Below, piece after piece: positions 9,705 through 18,566 of a DNA stretch of 64,000 nt. Both the position numbers and the translations under genes were made by a program. The number at the start of each line of letters is the position of its first letter. Within the stretch, counting starts at the first letter, position 1. The notes beneath the pieces were generated by a model. It did not search any database. It was not told the origin of the DNA and saw nothing but the letters and a program-made list of their open reading frames with translations. Source of the stretch: Allomuricauda sp. ARW1Y1 (GTDB lineage: Bacteria > Bacteroidota > Bacteroidia > Flavobacteriales > Flavobacteriaceae); the NCBI RefSeq assembly GCF_013407935.1, contig NZ_JACBZU010000006.1:105294-169293 (forward strand), written 5' to 3'.

Positions 9705-9737
9705 GGTTGATTTTTTGAAGTTTTGAATGTACGAAAC

Positions 9738-10811
9738 TTAGCTAAGTTGTTCCAATATTTTTTTTCGGTCGATTTTTTGGGTCTTGGTTTCAGGGAACCG
9801 TTGTAGACCATAAATCTGTTTGGGAATTTCATATTTGGAGAGTCCTGGCAATCGTTTCATTTGCTGAAAGAGGTTTTCTTTGTCCACCGAATCAGCCTCT
9901 ATGATCAGTACGAGCTTTTGGCCAAGCGCTTCATCAGCCTGTCCAGCCACAAAGAATCGGGAGGCTATCAAGGACGATAGCTTTTCCTCTATTTGTTCGG
10001 GAATCAATTTGATTCCTCCGGAATTGACAACAGAATCATACCTGCCCACCCATTTGAATCGATGTGCATCCAATATGTCCACCAAATCGTTGGTGACCAC
10101 TTTTTTATCCGAAATTTTTGGTGCTTGAATCACCAAGCATTCTCTCTCGTCTTTGGTTACGGAAACATGGGGAAGGGTTTCAAAATAATCCATCGGTTTA
10201 CCATTGATGCGTTTTACGGCAATATGGGTAATGGTCTCCGTCATCCCATAGGTTTCATAGGCGTCCACAGGTATCTCTTGAAGTTTTTCCCTCAAATTTG
10301 AATCGACCGCCGCTCCCCCTATAATGAGTTTTTTTACCTTGTTTAATTGATTCAATGAATTTTGCACCTGAAGCGGCACCATCGCCACAAAATCGTAGTC
10401 CTGTTCTTGTGTGGACAAGGGGTTAGATGAGGGTTCCACATAATCCAAGGTGAGTCCGAGCACCATGGCACGGACCAACATCATTTTTCCAGCGATTCCA
10501 GTGCAAGGTAAGCAGAGTAAAGCGCTGTGCTTAGAACGCAATCCAAAATAGTGTCCCGTAGCCTGTGCGGAATTGACCATGTGCTCCTTTTTGAGCCGAA
10601 TGATTTTTGGGGCTCCTGTGGAACCCGACGTCCGAACGTTCAAAACAGATTCATCCGAAGTCCAGTCCTTTAAAAAAGCGCCTATGGTTTGCTCGTAATG
10701 GGAAGTAGACATGGTAAGCTCGTTGGCTAACTTCCGCACCCCATCTCGACTGTATGCGGTACCGTTCAGCTTAAAATCAGGATGGATGTTATGCCAAGTC
10801 GGATTCCCCAT
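9738..10811 (-). CDS. menE: o-Succinylbenzoate-CoA ligase, short AMP-binding form
   Basis: A 357-residue AMP-forming ligase, shorter than the classical MenE of about 450 residues, as is common in Bacteroidota. It has the adenylate motif TSGSTGAPK, followed by YETYGMTETITH and the C-terminal GGIKLIPEQIE hinge. MenE activates o-succinylbenzoate to its CoA ester in menaquinone synthesis. The assignment rests on its position: it lies two genes after menC on the same strand, overlapping the CPBP gene by 23 bp, which suggests translational coupling. Other AMP-ligase substrates cannot be excluded by motif alone. Confidence 0.85.
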   Translation of the reverse strand: MGNPTWHNIHPDFKLNGTAYSRDGVRKLANELTMSTSHYEQTIGAFLKDWTSDESVLNVRTSGSTGAPKIIRLKKEHMVNSAQATGHYFGLRSKHSALLCLPCTGIAGKMMLVRAMVLGLTLDYVEPSSNPLSTQEQDYDFVAMVPLQVQNSLNQLNKVKKLIIGGAAVDSNLREKLQEIPVDAYETYGMTETITHIAVKRINGKPMDYFETLPHVSVTKDERECLVIQAPKISDKKVVTNDLVDILDAHRFKWVGRYDSVVNSGGIKLIPEQIEEKLSSLIASRFFVAGQADEALGQKLVLIIEADSVDKENLFQQMKRLPGLSKYEIPKQIYGLQRFPETKTQKIDRKKILEQLS

Positions 10812-11727
10812 CGGTCAACGCCATAAATTCTTCCTTGTACAATACGCGCCCAAATAATCTATCCTTCCAGTTTTTCCAGCCGTATTTTTTGGAGAAGTAC
10901 AACAATAATAATGGATATACCACAAATACAGGAATCAAGACATCCCAGCCCAAAGCAGGCTCGGATACATCCTTAAAAATGGAATTGGTCTGGAAGGCGG
11001 TCCAATCTGCCGTCACCAATAATGCCGTTATCAAATTATTGGCTGCGTGAAAACCGAGTGCCAGTTCCAACCCTTCGTCCATCAAGGTCAAAATACCCAA
11101 AAAGAATCCTGTACCGATATAGTAGACCATTATACCCAAACCTAGCTTTTCAACCTCTGGATTGGCGATGTGCATTAAACCAAAAAGACTGGATGTTATG
11201 AATAAGGGCAACCATCTGTTTTTGGCCATCAACCCTATGCCCTGCATCATGTGGCCCCGAAACAGATATTCTTCAAAACTGGTCTGTAACGGAATCAGTA
11301 ATATGGCAATTATGGCCAATGGAATGAATTTGACTAGATTAAAGTTTAACTCATATTTCTCAGGAGAAAAAAAGATGTCTACTCCAGTCAAAATAATGGT
11401 GACTCCTGCCCAAAGTCCAAAAGCGAACAAAATTCGTTTCCAATCAATTTTCTTACGGGATGTTGTCAACGAAGTAATGGATTGTTGATGCACTAAAAGT
11501 GTCCACCCAAGTACCACAAAAAAACCGACCACCAAAGGTGCCAACAATAAGATCAGAACTAGATTGCTCCCAAATTGGTCGATTATTTGTTGCATCGCGT
11601 CCTCAACACTTATTGGAGAATTTATAGTGGTGATATAGTTGAGCACCATAAATCCAATAAAACCAACAGGAAGCACCAAGTACTTCCACATACCGATATT
11701 TCCCTTATACCCTTGCTCTATATACAT
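10789..11727 (-). CDS. CPBP family intramembrane glutamic endopeptidase
   Basis: A 312-residue multi-spanning membrane protein with the CPBP (Abi, CAAX protease/bacteriocin-processing) motifs: EExxxR at 152-157 (EEYLFR), FxxxH at 182-186 (FGLMH) and HxxxN near residue 230 (HAANN). These residues form the intramembrane active site in Rce1-like proteases. It sits between menC and menE and overlaps both (10 bp and 23 bp), so the three are surely one operon. Whether it has a quinone-related role is unknown. Confidence 0.9.
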   Translation of the reverse strand: MYIEQGYKGNIGMWKYLVLPVGFIGFMVLNYITTINSPISVEDAMQQIIDQFGSNLVLILLLAPLVVGFFVVLGWTLLVHQQSITSLTTSRKKIDWKRILFAFGLWAGVTIILTGVDIFFSPEKYELNFNLVKFIPLAIIAILLIPLQTSFEEYLFRGHMMQGIGLMAKNRWLPLFITSSLFGLMHIANPEVEKLGLGIMVYYIGTGFFLGILTLMDEGLELALGFHAANNLITALLVTADWTAFQTNSIFKDVSEPALGWDVLIPVFVVYPLLLLYFSKKYGWKNWKDRLFGRVLYKEEFMALTDGESDLA

Positions 11728-12770
11728 ATTTGTTCTATTACATCCATATCCCAGGCATTATCCTGTCTATAAAAAAGTTGCCCTCCGGAAACCTCCAAAG
11801 GGCTATTGATATTATTGGTAAACAAACTGCCCGTTCCCAAACCTTGTGGCATAGTCGTTTTCAAGGTGTGGGTAAACTGTGCAATGGCATTTAGGCCAAT
11901 ATTGCTTTCCAACGCGCTGGTAATCCACCAGCCTATGTGTTGTTTGCCGGCCAATTCTATCCATTCCCTGCAACCCTTTATTCCGCCCACCAGACTTGGC
12001 TTGAGTATGATGTACTGTGGTTGTATAGTTTGTAGCATTTTCTGCTTTTCCGTTACATCAAAAACACCAATAAGCTCCTCATCCAAAGCGATGGGCAAGG
12101 GGGTTTTTTCGCAAAGCAGGGCCATGTTTTCCCATTGTCCCGCTTTTATGGGCTGTTCAATGGAATGTAGCTGAAATGCGGCTAATTGTTCCAATTTTCC
12201 CATGGCTTCGTTGGGAGAAAAGGCTCCGTTCGCATCAACACGTAACTCTATTTCATTGGGGGAAAAATTATCCCGGATTGACTTGAGGATAGCCAATTCC
12301 TTGTCAAAATCAATGGCTCCAATCTTCATTTTGATGCAGCCGAAACCGTCTTTCAACTTTTGCTCCAATTGGTTCAGCATATATCCCTCATCCCCCATCC
12401 AGATCAGTCCGTTAATAGGTATGGGCGCTTCTTTTTTGGTAAAGTCCGAAGGAAACAACTCAAAGGGATTTCGGGAAGCCAATGACAAAAAGGCCTGCTC
12501 CAATCCAAACTGAATCGAGGGAAACGCTTCTAATTCTGCCAATAGCTTATCCTTTCCCAGTTGTATGTTTTCACAGGTCCATGCTAATTTTTCTTCGTAA
12601 TCAGGTCGATCGTCCGCGCTCAGCCCTCGGAGAATACCGCACTCCCCTATTCCAAAAGAACCATTGTTTTTTAAGATCAGGAACCACGTCTCTTTTTGGG
12701 TCATCACACCACGTGAAGTGCCACTGGGGACTTTAAAATTGAGGGTATACTTTTTATAATTTGCTTTCAT
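11718..12770 (-). CDS. menC: o-Succinylbenzoate synthase
   Basis: I take the ATG at 12770 as start because the protein then begins MKANYKKYTLNF, as enolase-superfamily N domains do; upstream in-frame codons are not family-like. The 350-residue product has the catalytic set of muconate-lactonising-type enzymes: KMKIGA (Lys), RVDANGAF (Asp), SIEQP (Glu), ALDEEL (Asp) and ILKPSLVGG (Lys). MenC dehydrates SHCHC to o-succinylbenzoate. The neighbouring AMP ligase and CPBP gene support this over a dipeptide epimerase. It is divergent from the SDR gene (45 bp between starts). Confidence 0.9.
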   Translation of the reverse strand: MKANYKKYTLNFKVPSGTSRGVMTQKETWFLILKNNGSFGIGECGILRGLSADDRPDYEEKLAWTCENIQLGKDKLLAELEAFPSIQFGLEQAFLSLASRNPFELFPSDFTKKEAPIPINGLIWMGDEGYMLNQLEQKLKDGFGCIKMKIGAIDFDKELAILKSIRDNFSPNEIELRVDANGAFSPNEAMGKLEQLAAFQLHSIEQPIKAGQWENMALLCEKTPLPIALDEELIGVFDVTEKQKMLQTIQPQYIILKPSLVGGIKGCREWIELAGKQHIGWWITSALESNIGLNAIAQFTHTLKTTMPQGLGTGSLFTNNINSPLEVSGGQLFYRQDNAWDMDVIEQICI

Positions 12771-12815
12771 GAAGTAGCCCAAATTTAAGTATATTTTGTT
12801 TCTAAAACAGAAGGT

Positions 12816-13610
12816 ATGGGAAGTATCCATGGAAAAACGATTTGGATAACCGGGGCTTCGTCCGGCATTGGGAAAAGTTTGGCTTTGGCCCTTAGTAAAT
12901 ATGATTGCAATTTGATTCTTTCATCCCGTAGGGAAGACGAATTGCTCGAGGTGAAAGACCTCTGTGATACTTCAAGTACTATTTCCGTTCTTCCATTGGA
13001 TCTAAAGGACCACAAAGGAATGCAGGGCATTGCCAACAAGGCTGTTGGTTTGTTCGGAAAGGTGGATATTTTGGTAAACAACGCTGGAATAAGTCAGCGG
13101 TCGCTGATCAAGGACACAACACTCGAAGTGTACCAACAATTGATTGACATTAATTATATGGGGACGGTAGCGCTTTCCAAAGCCATTCTGCCCCACTTTA
13201 TGGCCAATCAAAGTGGACATTTTGTAACCGTTACCAGTTTGATGGGTAAGTTTGGTTCCCCTTATCGTTCCGGATACTGCGGGGCCAAGCATGCCTTGCA
13301 CGGTTTTTTTGATGTGATGCGGATGGAACACGAAAAAGATGGAATCCACGTGACCATGGTCTGTCCTGGATTTGTACAGACCAATGTGGCCAAAAATGCC
13401 TTGACCGCCGATGGCTCTCCGCAAAAAGAAGATGATATAGCCACGCAAAATGGCATATCCCCTGAGCTTGCAGCACAAAAAATAATTGCTGCCATCCAAC
13501 GCAAAAAGTTCGAAGTCTATATTGGTGGCAAGGAAGTAAAGGGCATCTACCTCAAGCGATTTTTCCCAAAACTATTGCACAAAGTGGTACTGAAGAGTCA
13601 GGTGCGCTAG
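12816..13610 (+). CDS. SDR family NAD(P)-dependent oxidoreductase
   Basis: A 264-residue classical short-chain dehydrogenase. TGASSGIG at 12-19 binds the cofactor, NNAG follows at about 90, and the catalytic Ser and YxxxK are in VTSLMGKFG and YCGAKH. The C-terminus is basic. It resembles DHRS7-like enzymes of Bacteroidota, whose substrate is unknown. It interrupts the menaquinone locus on the opposite strand, and its stop lies 3 bp from that of the TPR kinase gene. Confidence 0.9.
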   Translation: MGSIHGKTIWITGASSGIGKSLALALSKYDCNLILSSRREDELLEVKDLCDTSSTISVLPLDLKDHKGMQGIANKAVGLFGKVDILVNNAGISQRSLIKDTTLEVYQQLIDINYMGTVALSKAILPHFMANQSGHFVTVTSLMGKFGSPYRSGYCGAKHALHGFFDVMRMEHEKDGIHVTMVCPGFVQTNVAKNALTADGSPQKEDDIATQNGISPELAAQKIIAAIQRKKFEVYIGGKEVKGIYLKRFFPKLLHKVVLKSQVR

Positions 13611-13613
13611 GGC

Positions 13614-15575
13614 TTAACTAAAGTTGAACCAGAAACGAACACCTTCTACCTGCCTATCGATATTCAATTTGGACTGCAATTGGTTCACCAATCTATTGAT
13701 CAAGCGAATACCCATGGAGGAATGCGCCCGTTCATCGGAATCCTCTGGCAGGCCTACACCGTTGTCGGTGTATTCAAAGTAGCCCTGATCTCCATTTTTA
13801 CGCAAATGAATGTAGATTTTACCGTTCTCATCATTCTCTGGAAAAGCATATTTGAATGAATTGGACACCAATTCGTTTAAAATCAATCCAAAAGGAATGG
13901 CACGGTCAATATCCAGTTCGGTGCCCTCGGCATCAATGGTGATGCTAATGTTGTGCCCTCCTTTTTTGTAAACGGATTGAACGCTATTGATCAAACTTTC
14001 AATGTATCCCTGCATTTCTATTACCGAGAGGTCATCGTTCTGATACAGTTTTTGATGGATCAACGCCATGGCCTTCACCCTACTCTTTCCTTCTTCCAAG
14101 GCTTCAATGGCCGCCTTGCTTCTGGTGTTTTTGGTTTGAAGGCTCAAAAGGCTGCTCACCATCTGCAGGTTGTTTTTTACACGGTGATGGATCTCTTTTA
14201 ACAGGGAGTCCTTCTCCACCAACGAATTCTCGATAATGTGCTTTTGTTCAGCGATCAATCGTTGGTTTTTGATACTCTTCAGATAGGCATACACCAGACC
14301 TGCAAACCCTAAAAGGGTGAAAATCAAAGAAATGAACACCAGATTAATTCGCTCATCCTTGGCCTTCATTTCACTTCGGGCCAGTTCGTTGATGCGCTTT
14401 TGTTCATCGATCAACCGTTGGGAATTCTCCAAATCCTCATTGGCCACGATGGTGACCAGTTGTTGTTTAATCAAGGCCGACTGCTTTTTGGCCAAGGAGT
14501 CCTTAATGCGCTCGTTACGTTTGTAGTAGATTGATGCGTTTTTGTAGTTTTCTACCTTATCATAGAACGCGGCCAATAAACTGTTCCTTTTAATGGTCTG
14601 CAAAACGGTAATGTTATCAAACTCCGTATCCAAATGCTTTTTGGCCTCCCTAAAACGCTCCAACTGAAGGTTGGCCTCCGCCAAGAATAGGGTGTTTTCA
14701 ACCACTTCGCTATGGTCGTTGTTGTTGGGTGATTTTTTTAAAGTTTCGATGCTGGTCTCCAACAGGGGGATGGCTTCTTCGAACTCACCGAGCATCACAT
14801 GGCACTTGGCAATATTCCCCTCGATTTCGGCCTGTAGCAACTGACTCTCAAAAATATCTGACTCACTTTTTTGGGTCGAAATATCGTTCATGTATACTCC
14901 CAAGTACGAATTTGCTTTTTTCAGTTCGCTCAACGCTGTGGGTGCAGAATCGTCCAAGCGCAGGTAATTGCCCACTTTGCTATGGTATTTGGCCAATCCG
15001 TACGAATCGTTGTCCGCAATGGTAGGCTTTACCTCCATAATGTATTGGTTCCTCGCCTTTCGGTACAGGCCAAGGTTGCTATAAATGTCGTAAAAGGCTA
15101 CATTGTTGGTAATGCCCAGCTCCCGCTTTTGCTTTCGGATTTCAATCTGCTTGTCGAACAATTGCAGATTGGCGTAATTGTCGTCCAGCACATCCAAAAC
15201 CACTTTTTGGGAAGCATCGTCCAAAGAATCCTTGATGTCATAAAGTTCCTTGGCCAGGACGGTACTCTTGTCGTATTCCCCAAGATCGTTATAGACTTGG
15301 GCTTGCATCACTTTGTATAAACGGATAGCGGTTGTGTCCTCCGTTTTTTCTGCGTTGGTCAAGTATATTTTGATGGTATCCAACCAGTCGTAAGCGGAAT
15401 TGACGTTGTATCGGTCCAACGAATTGAAAAAGACCTCGAACCGTTCTGAAGCTAGGCCGGTATCCTGGAATTCTTCAAGTACACTATCCTCGTTTTCCGC
15501 ATTGGTTTGTGCGAAAGAAGTGAAAAGAAAAGCAAAGTATACTGAGGTAAATAAAAATCTTACGTAACGTCCCAT
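13614..15575 (-). CDS. TPR sensor histidine kinase, HisKA_2 type
   Basis: A 653-residue protein with an N-terminal signal sequence (to about residue 22), a large periplasmic helical TPR region (about 40-400), one membrane helix at 411-432 and a cytoplasmic kinase. The phospho-acceptor box EIHHRVKNNLQMVSSLL (His463/464) is the HisKA_2 form, and a HATPase domain follows (LNELVSNSFKYAF, DNGVGLPED, GIRLINRLV). Such kinases usually pair with a separate receiver protein. The LytTR regulator encoded 540 bp upstream on the same strand is the obvious candidate, although a terminator separates them. Confidence 0.9.
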   Translation of the reverse strand: MGRYVRFLFTSVYFAFLFTSFAQTNAENEDSVLEEFQDTGLASERFEVFFNSLDRYNVNSAYDWLDTIKIYLTNAEKTEDTTAIRLYKVMQAQVYNDLGEYDKSTVLAKELYDIKDSLDDASQKVVLDVLDDNYANLQLFDKQIEIRKQKRELGITNNVAFYDIYSNLGLYRKARNQYIMEVKPTIADNDSYGLAKYHSKVGNYLRLDDSAPTALSELKKANSYLGVYMNDISTQKSESDIFESQLLQAEIEGNIAKCHVMLGEFEEAIPLLETSIETLKKSPNNNDHSEVVENTLFLAEANLQLERFREAKKHLDTEFDNITVLQTIKRNSLLAAFYDKVENYKNASIYYKRNERIKDSLAKKQSALIKQQLVTIVANEDLENSQRLIDEQKRINELARSEMKAKDERINLVFISLIFTLLGFAGLVYAYLKSIKNQRLIAEQKHIIENSLVEKDSLLKEIHHRVKNNLQMVSSLLSLQTKNTRSKAAIEALEEGKSRVKAMALIHQKLYQNDDLSVIEMQGYIESLINSVQSVYKKGGHNISITIDAEGTELDIDRAIPFGLILNELVSNSFKYAFPENDENGKIYIHLRKNGDQGYFEYTDNGVGLPEDSDERAHSSMGIRLINRLVNQLQSKLNIDRQVEGVRFWFNFS

Positions 15576-15760
15576 TAATTAATTTGATACAGTGGCCCGG
15601 AACAGTACCGAAGACCCTATATTATTATCGTGCCCTTTTTTCCTTTATTGCCCCGATAACCAAATCAACTGTAAAAATGGAATGTTATACCGATTTGCAA
15701 GCTATGGGGTATATAAAGAACGCTAGTTTGGTCGTAAAATTAAATGTCAGTGGAAAGAGA

Positions 15761-15802
15761 TGACCATTTATGTTGTGAAAGTGTCCATTTCTGTTGTGAA
15801 AA
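15761..15802 (+). repeat. Two adjacent 21-bp direct repeats
   Basis: Units 15761-15781 and 15782-15802 lie end to end and share 18 of 21 bases, with the core ccatttNtgttgtgaaa. Tandem terminal repeats of this size are typical of IS21-family ends, but no transposase or opposite end is visible, so that link is only a suggestion. Confidence 0.6.
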
Positions 15803-15851
15803 GTTATCAACTGTATGTCAAATGGCATTTTGTCGATGTTTTGTGCTTTTC

Positions 15852-15983
15852 ATGGAGAAAACACAGTATTACGAATCCCCTGAAATTGAAAAAGGCCCTG
15901 CTTTTTACAACAAGACCCTTTTACGAGAACACTATATGAAAATGAAAAAATTACTTTCTGATTTAATAACACTGCTAAAGTAG
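15852..15983 (+). CDS. Possible 43-codon small protein
   Basis: ATG at 15852 to TAG at 15981-15983. The peptide begins MEKTQYYESPEIEKG and ends in a basic-hydrophobic helix-like stretch (KMKKLLSDLITLL). The composition is protein-like and has no odd repeats. However, I see neither a good promoter nor a homologue I know, and it lies in a gap that may be decayed DNA. An in-frame upstream ATG at 15744 would read through the 21-bp repeats and give a Cys-rich N-terminus, which is not convincing. Confidence 0.22.
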   Translation: MEKTQYYESPEIEKGPAFYNKTLLREHYMKMKKLLSDLITLLK

Positions 15984-16063
15984 GCGCGAGATTCCATGTT
16001 GAGAAAATATTGTTGTGAACCTGCACAAAACTGTGGTCTTGCCCCCAACAAGCTGTTGTTGGT

Positions 16064-16091
16064 CAAAAAAAACGCTCCCGTTGGGGAGCGC
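16064..16091 (-). terminator. Rho-independent terminator after the LytTR regulator
   Basis: On the minus strand, a 7-bp GC-rich stem (cgctccc at 16073-16079 with gggagcg at 16084-16090, 4-nt loop) is followed by eight U residues (complement of 16065-16072). It lies just after the stop of the response regulator gene, so that gene has its own transcript end. Confidence 0.92.
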
Positions 16092-16116
16092 TTGGTATCT
16101 TAATAAAGGAATTCCT

Positions 16117-16872
16117 TTAGCTGTTCATGGAGGACAGGATAAATTCCTTAAAGTCTTTGGAAATCGGTATCAAATTATTATTGATCATGATATCCTTGGA
16201 GTTGATGGCATCAATGTGGTCCACATTGACGATGTAGGATTTATGTGCCCTGTAAAATTTATTTTTGGGCAATTTTTCCAAATAGTCCTTCAGCGGAGAG
16301 CGCACCAAGAACTTTTTATCTGCCGTATTGACTTCCAAATAAACATTGTCTGCCTTAATGAACTGGATATCACTAAACTGTATACGATAATACAAATGTT
16401 GCTTTTTGACGAAAATGGAATCCTTCAAAATGGAATTGGAGGTGATTTCATCCGCTGCATCATCATCCGATACTTTCTCAACCCCTTTTTTGTTGTAGTT
16501 GAAATTGGATAGTGCTATCTCGATGGATGTATACAGGTCCTGTTGTTCAAAAGGCTTTACCAAATACCCATCCGGCTTTACGGTTTTAGCATTCTCTACC
16601 GTGGCGCGGTCGGAGTTAGAAGTTACAAAGATGAATGGAATATTATACGTTTCACGAATGTGCTTGCCCAAATCGATTCCTGTCTTGTCCGAAGCCAAGA
16701 TGATATCAATCAAAACAAGGTCTACATGATTATTTTTAAGGACATCTACGGCTTGTTCGTATACAATCACATTGTCCACGATCTCATAACCGATTTCCTC
16801 TAACATGGATTGCATATCATCAGCAATGATGACATTATCCTCTACGATCAAAATTTTTATCGGATGTTCCAA
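16117..16872 (-). CDS. LytTR family response regulator
   Basis: The 251-residue protein has a receiver domain (acidic pair at Glu11-Asp12, phospho-acceptor Asp56 in LVLIDIILA, conserved Thr/Ser and Lys in FVTSNSD and GYLVKPF) and a C-terminal LytTR DNA-binding domain (about 150-250, with YRAHKSYIVNVDHI). The start is TTG at 16872: no upstream ATG exists, and the first beta strand of the receiver begins immediately. It controls unknown promoters, presumably under the TPR HisKA_2 kinase next door. A -7 element candidate (TAAATTTG) overlaps the end of menA. Confidence 0.93.
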   Translation of the reverse strand: MEHPIKILIVEDNVIIADDMQSMLEEIGYEIVDNVIVYEQAVDVLKNNHVDLVLIDIILASDKTGIDLGKHIRETYNIPFIFVTSNSDRATVENAKTVKPDGYLVKPFEQQDLYTSIEIALSNFNYNKKGVEKVSDDDAADEITSNSILKDSIFVKKQHLYYRIQFSDIQFIKADNVYLEVNTADKKFLVRSPLKDYLEKLPKNKFYRAHKSYIVNVDHIDAINSKDIMINNNLIPISKDFKEFILSSMNS

Positions 16873-16900
16873 GTTCCTTTAAGTTTATTTGGTTGTATAT

Positions 16901-16908
16901 CAAATTTA
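16901..16908 (-). promoter_or_regulatory. Candidate -7 element for the LytTR regulator gene
   Basis: On the minus strand this reads TAAATTTG, a perfect match to the Bacteroidota -7 consensus TAnnTTTG. It ends about 28 nt upstream of the TTG start. I find no TTG at the proper -33 distance. The box overlaps the menA stop codon. Confidence 0.45.
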
Positions 16909-17814
16909 CAAAAAAATATTAACTGAAATTAAGAATAATACCGCTAGCAAAAAGGTGCTCAAAGCGACTTTCTTCAGTTCGGGATCTAAATGACCTGGAT
17001 TTTGGGTCTGCATCACTTTGCGCAGATGAATGAGCAATGGCACAAAGGCCAGCATGAAAAAGCTGGCTTTCCAACCCCAACCTTCCAACCAAATAAAGAC
17101 AGAAAAGCATATCAGGGCCGTAATAATCAAAAAACCATGATAAATTTTCCCCCTATCAAAGCCCATTTTTACCACCAGCGTTACCTTACCATGCTTTTTA
17201 TCGGAAACCATGTCCCGCAAGTTGTTCAAATTGAGAACAGCGACACATAACAACCCAATGGCGATGGCAGGGAAAAGGGCAACCGCATCCAACGATTTAG
17301 TAAACAGAAACATACTGCCCAAAACACCTAGCAGACCAAAGAACAGGAAGACAAAAAGGTCACCCATACCTCGATAGCCATAGGCTTTGGAGCCAATGGT
17401 ATAGTTTATGGCGGCCCAGATACTCAGCAGCCCCAACACAAAGAATAGAATAATGTAGGGCAAGTTTTCCAAACCGAATGCCAAATAAATAAGCGCTAAA
17501 GCGATGAGCAGGGTCAGTATCGTGGAAACAATAATCCCATTTTTGAGCGACGCCCGAGTTATGGTACCGCTTTGCAGGGCGCGTGCCGGACCAATGCGGT
17601 CCTCGTTGTCGGTTCCCTTTACACCATCACCATAATCGTTGGCGAAGTTGGAGATTACCTGAAAACCAATCGTGGTCAACAGTGCCAAAACAAATAGGGT
17701 CCCATCAAAATATCCTTTATAGGCAGCCAGTGCAGTACCTACAATAATCCCTGATAAAGAAAGTGGGAGTGTACGAAGTCTAGCCGCTTGTATCCAAGCC
17801 TTTGTGTTTCCCAA
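16906..17814 (-). CDS. menA: 1,4-Dihydroxy-2-naphthoate polyprenyltransferase
   Basis: A 302-residue UbiA-superfamily membrane protein with about nine hydrophobic segments. The first Asp-rich motif is NFANDYGDGVKGTD and the second lies in NLNNLRDMVSDKKHGK; both bind Mg-diphosphate of the prenyl donor. MenA attaches the isoprenoid tail to DHNA to give demethylmenaquinone. The start is TTG, 2 nt after the stop of the upstream SPOR-like gene (TAA-AC-TTG), so the two are coupled. It belongs to the scattered menaquinone locus. Confidence 0.92.
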   Translation of the reverse strand: MGNTKAWIQAARLRTLPLSLSGIIVGTALAAYKGYFDGTLFVLALLTTIGFQVISNFANDYGDGVKGTDNEDRIGPARALQSGTITRASLKNGIIVSTILTLLIALALIYLAFGLENLPYIILFFVLGLLSIWAAINYTIGSKAYGYRGMGDLFVFLFFGLLGVLGSMFLFTKSLDAVALFPAIAIGLLCVAVLNLNNLRDMVSDKKHGKVTLVVKMGFDRGKIYHGFLIITALICFSVFIWLEGWGWKASFFMLAFVPLLIHLRKVMQTQNPGHLDPELKKVALSTFLLAVLFLISVNIFL

Positions 17815-17816
17815 GT

Positions 17817-18416
17817 TTAGTACGGATCTTCAATTTTGACACGTTGGCCATCAATATAAGAGGCTACAAACGCATCTTCTAAACCAATTTGAACCAAAAA
17901 CTTTCTAAGCTTTTGGGCCTCCTCCAAAGTTTCATAATTACCAAATGAATAGGCATAAAACGGATTGGTTTTTACAAAAAGTGTATTGGTCAGAGCTTCC
18001 GAGGCCAAGGTCACATTGTTGTCCACAAAAGACTTCACTTGTACGGAGTAGATTTTTTCCTTGTTCAAAAATTCCTTGGCCAAATAAAATTCCTTTACCA
18101 AGCTCAATTCTTGGTTTTGTTTCTTCAGATTATCTATACGGGCCCTGATCACATCCAAGCTGTCCAACGAGAACAGGACATTGCTCTGGTTCTCAAATTG
18201 TTGTTTGCTGCTCAATCCAGCAGTGAATGAGGTTATGGCAAGTGTACCGATAACGAACAGGCCAACAAATCCCAAAAGGATATTTCGCTGTAATTTGATT
18301 TTGCGTAAATCCTTGTTCTTGAACTTGATCTGATCAAGAAGTCTTTCGTTTATAATCTGGGCCTTATCTATATCCTTATGAAGGTCCAACAAATCGCTTT
18401 CTTCAATAAAAGGCAT
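17817..18416 (-). CDS. Single-pass membrane protein with a SPOR-like C-terminus
   Basis: A 199-residue protein with a cytoplasmic basic N-terminus (about 45 residues), one membrane helix (about 48-68), a coiled-coil stretch (about 80-115) and a C-terminal beta-alpha domain. In that domain, YSVQVKSF followed by FYAYSFGNYETLEEAQKLRKFL resembles a SPOR domain, which binds denuded peptidoglycan glycan strands. It may act in envelope or septum processes. It is directly upstream of menA and probably co-transcribed, with no evident functional link. Confidence 0.75.
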   Translation of the reverse strand: MPFIEESDLLDLHKDIDKAQIINERLLDQIKFKNKDLRKIKLQRNILLGFVGLFVIGTLAITSFTAGLSSKQQFENQSNVLFSLDSLDVIRARIDNLKKQNQELSLVKEFYLAKEFLNKEKIYSVQVKSFVDNNVTLASEALTNTLFVKTNPFYAYSFGNYETLEEAQKLRKFLVQIGLEDAFVASYIDGQRVKIEDPY

Positions 18417-18566
18417 ATTAGGAGGAGGTTGTTAAATTAAGCCATGCTAACCGCAAGGCAACCAATACGTTAATCTGAATCCCTACAAAAATAAAATATT
18501 TGGGTTAAGAAAAAAACTTTACGGCGCTAAAGCTACCATAAATAGGGTCTTGGCGTTGTTTTTGGT

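Larger units (their letters stand above)
15576..16063. other. Sparse intergenic stretch with a short tandem repeat
   Basis: This gap between the kinase and the response regulator holds no recognisable conserved gene. It contains a pair of adjacent 21-bp repeats (15761-15802) and one short reading frame (15852-15983). A 7-bp stem hairpin (ccaacaa/ttgttgg at 16045-16062) adjoins the terminator of the response regulator gene. The words tgttgtgaa also recur at about 16013. It may be the scar of a lost mobile element. Confidence 0.5.

Noticed and set aside
15744..15983. A longer 79-codon version of the small ORF in the gap
   Set aside because: The extra N-terminus reads through the tandem repeats and is unusually Cys-rich, so it is probably a by-product of the repeat.
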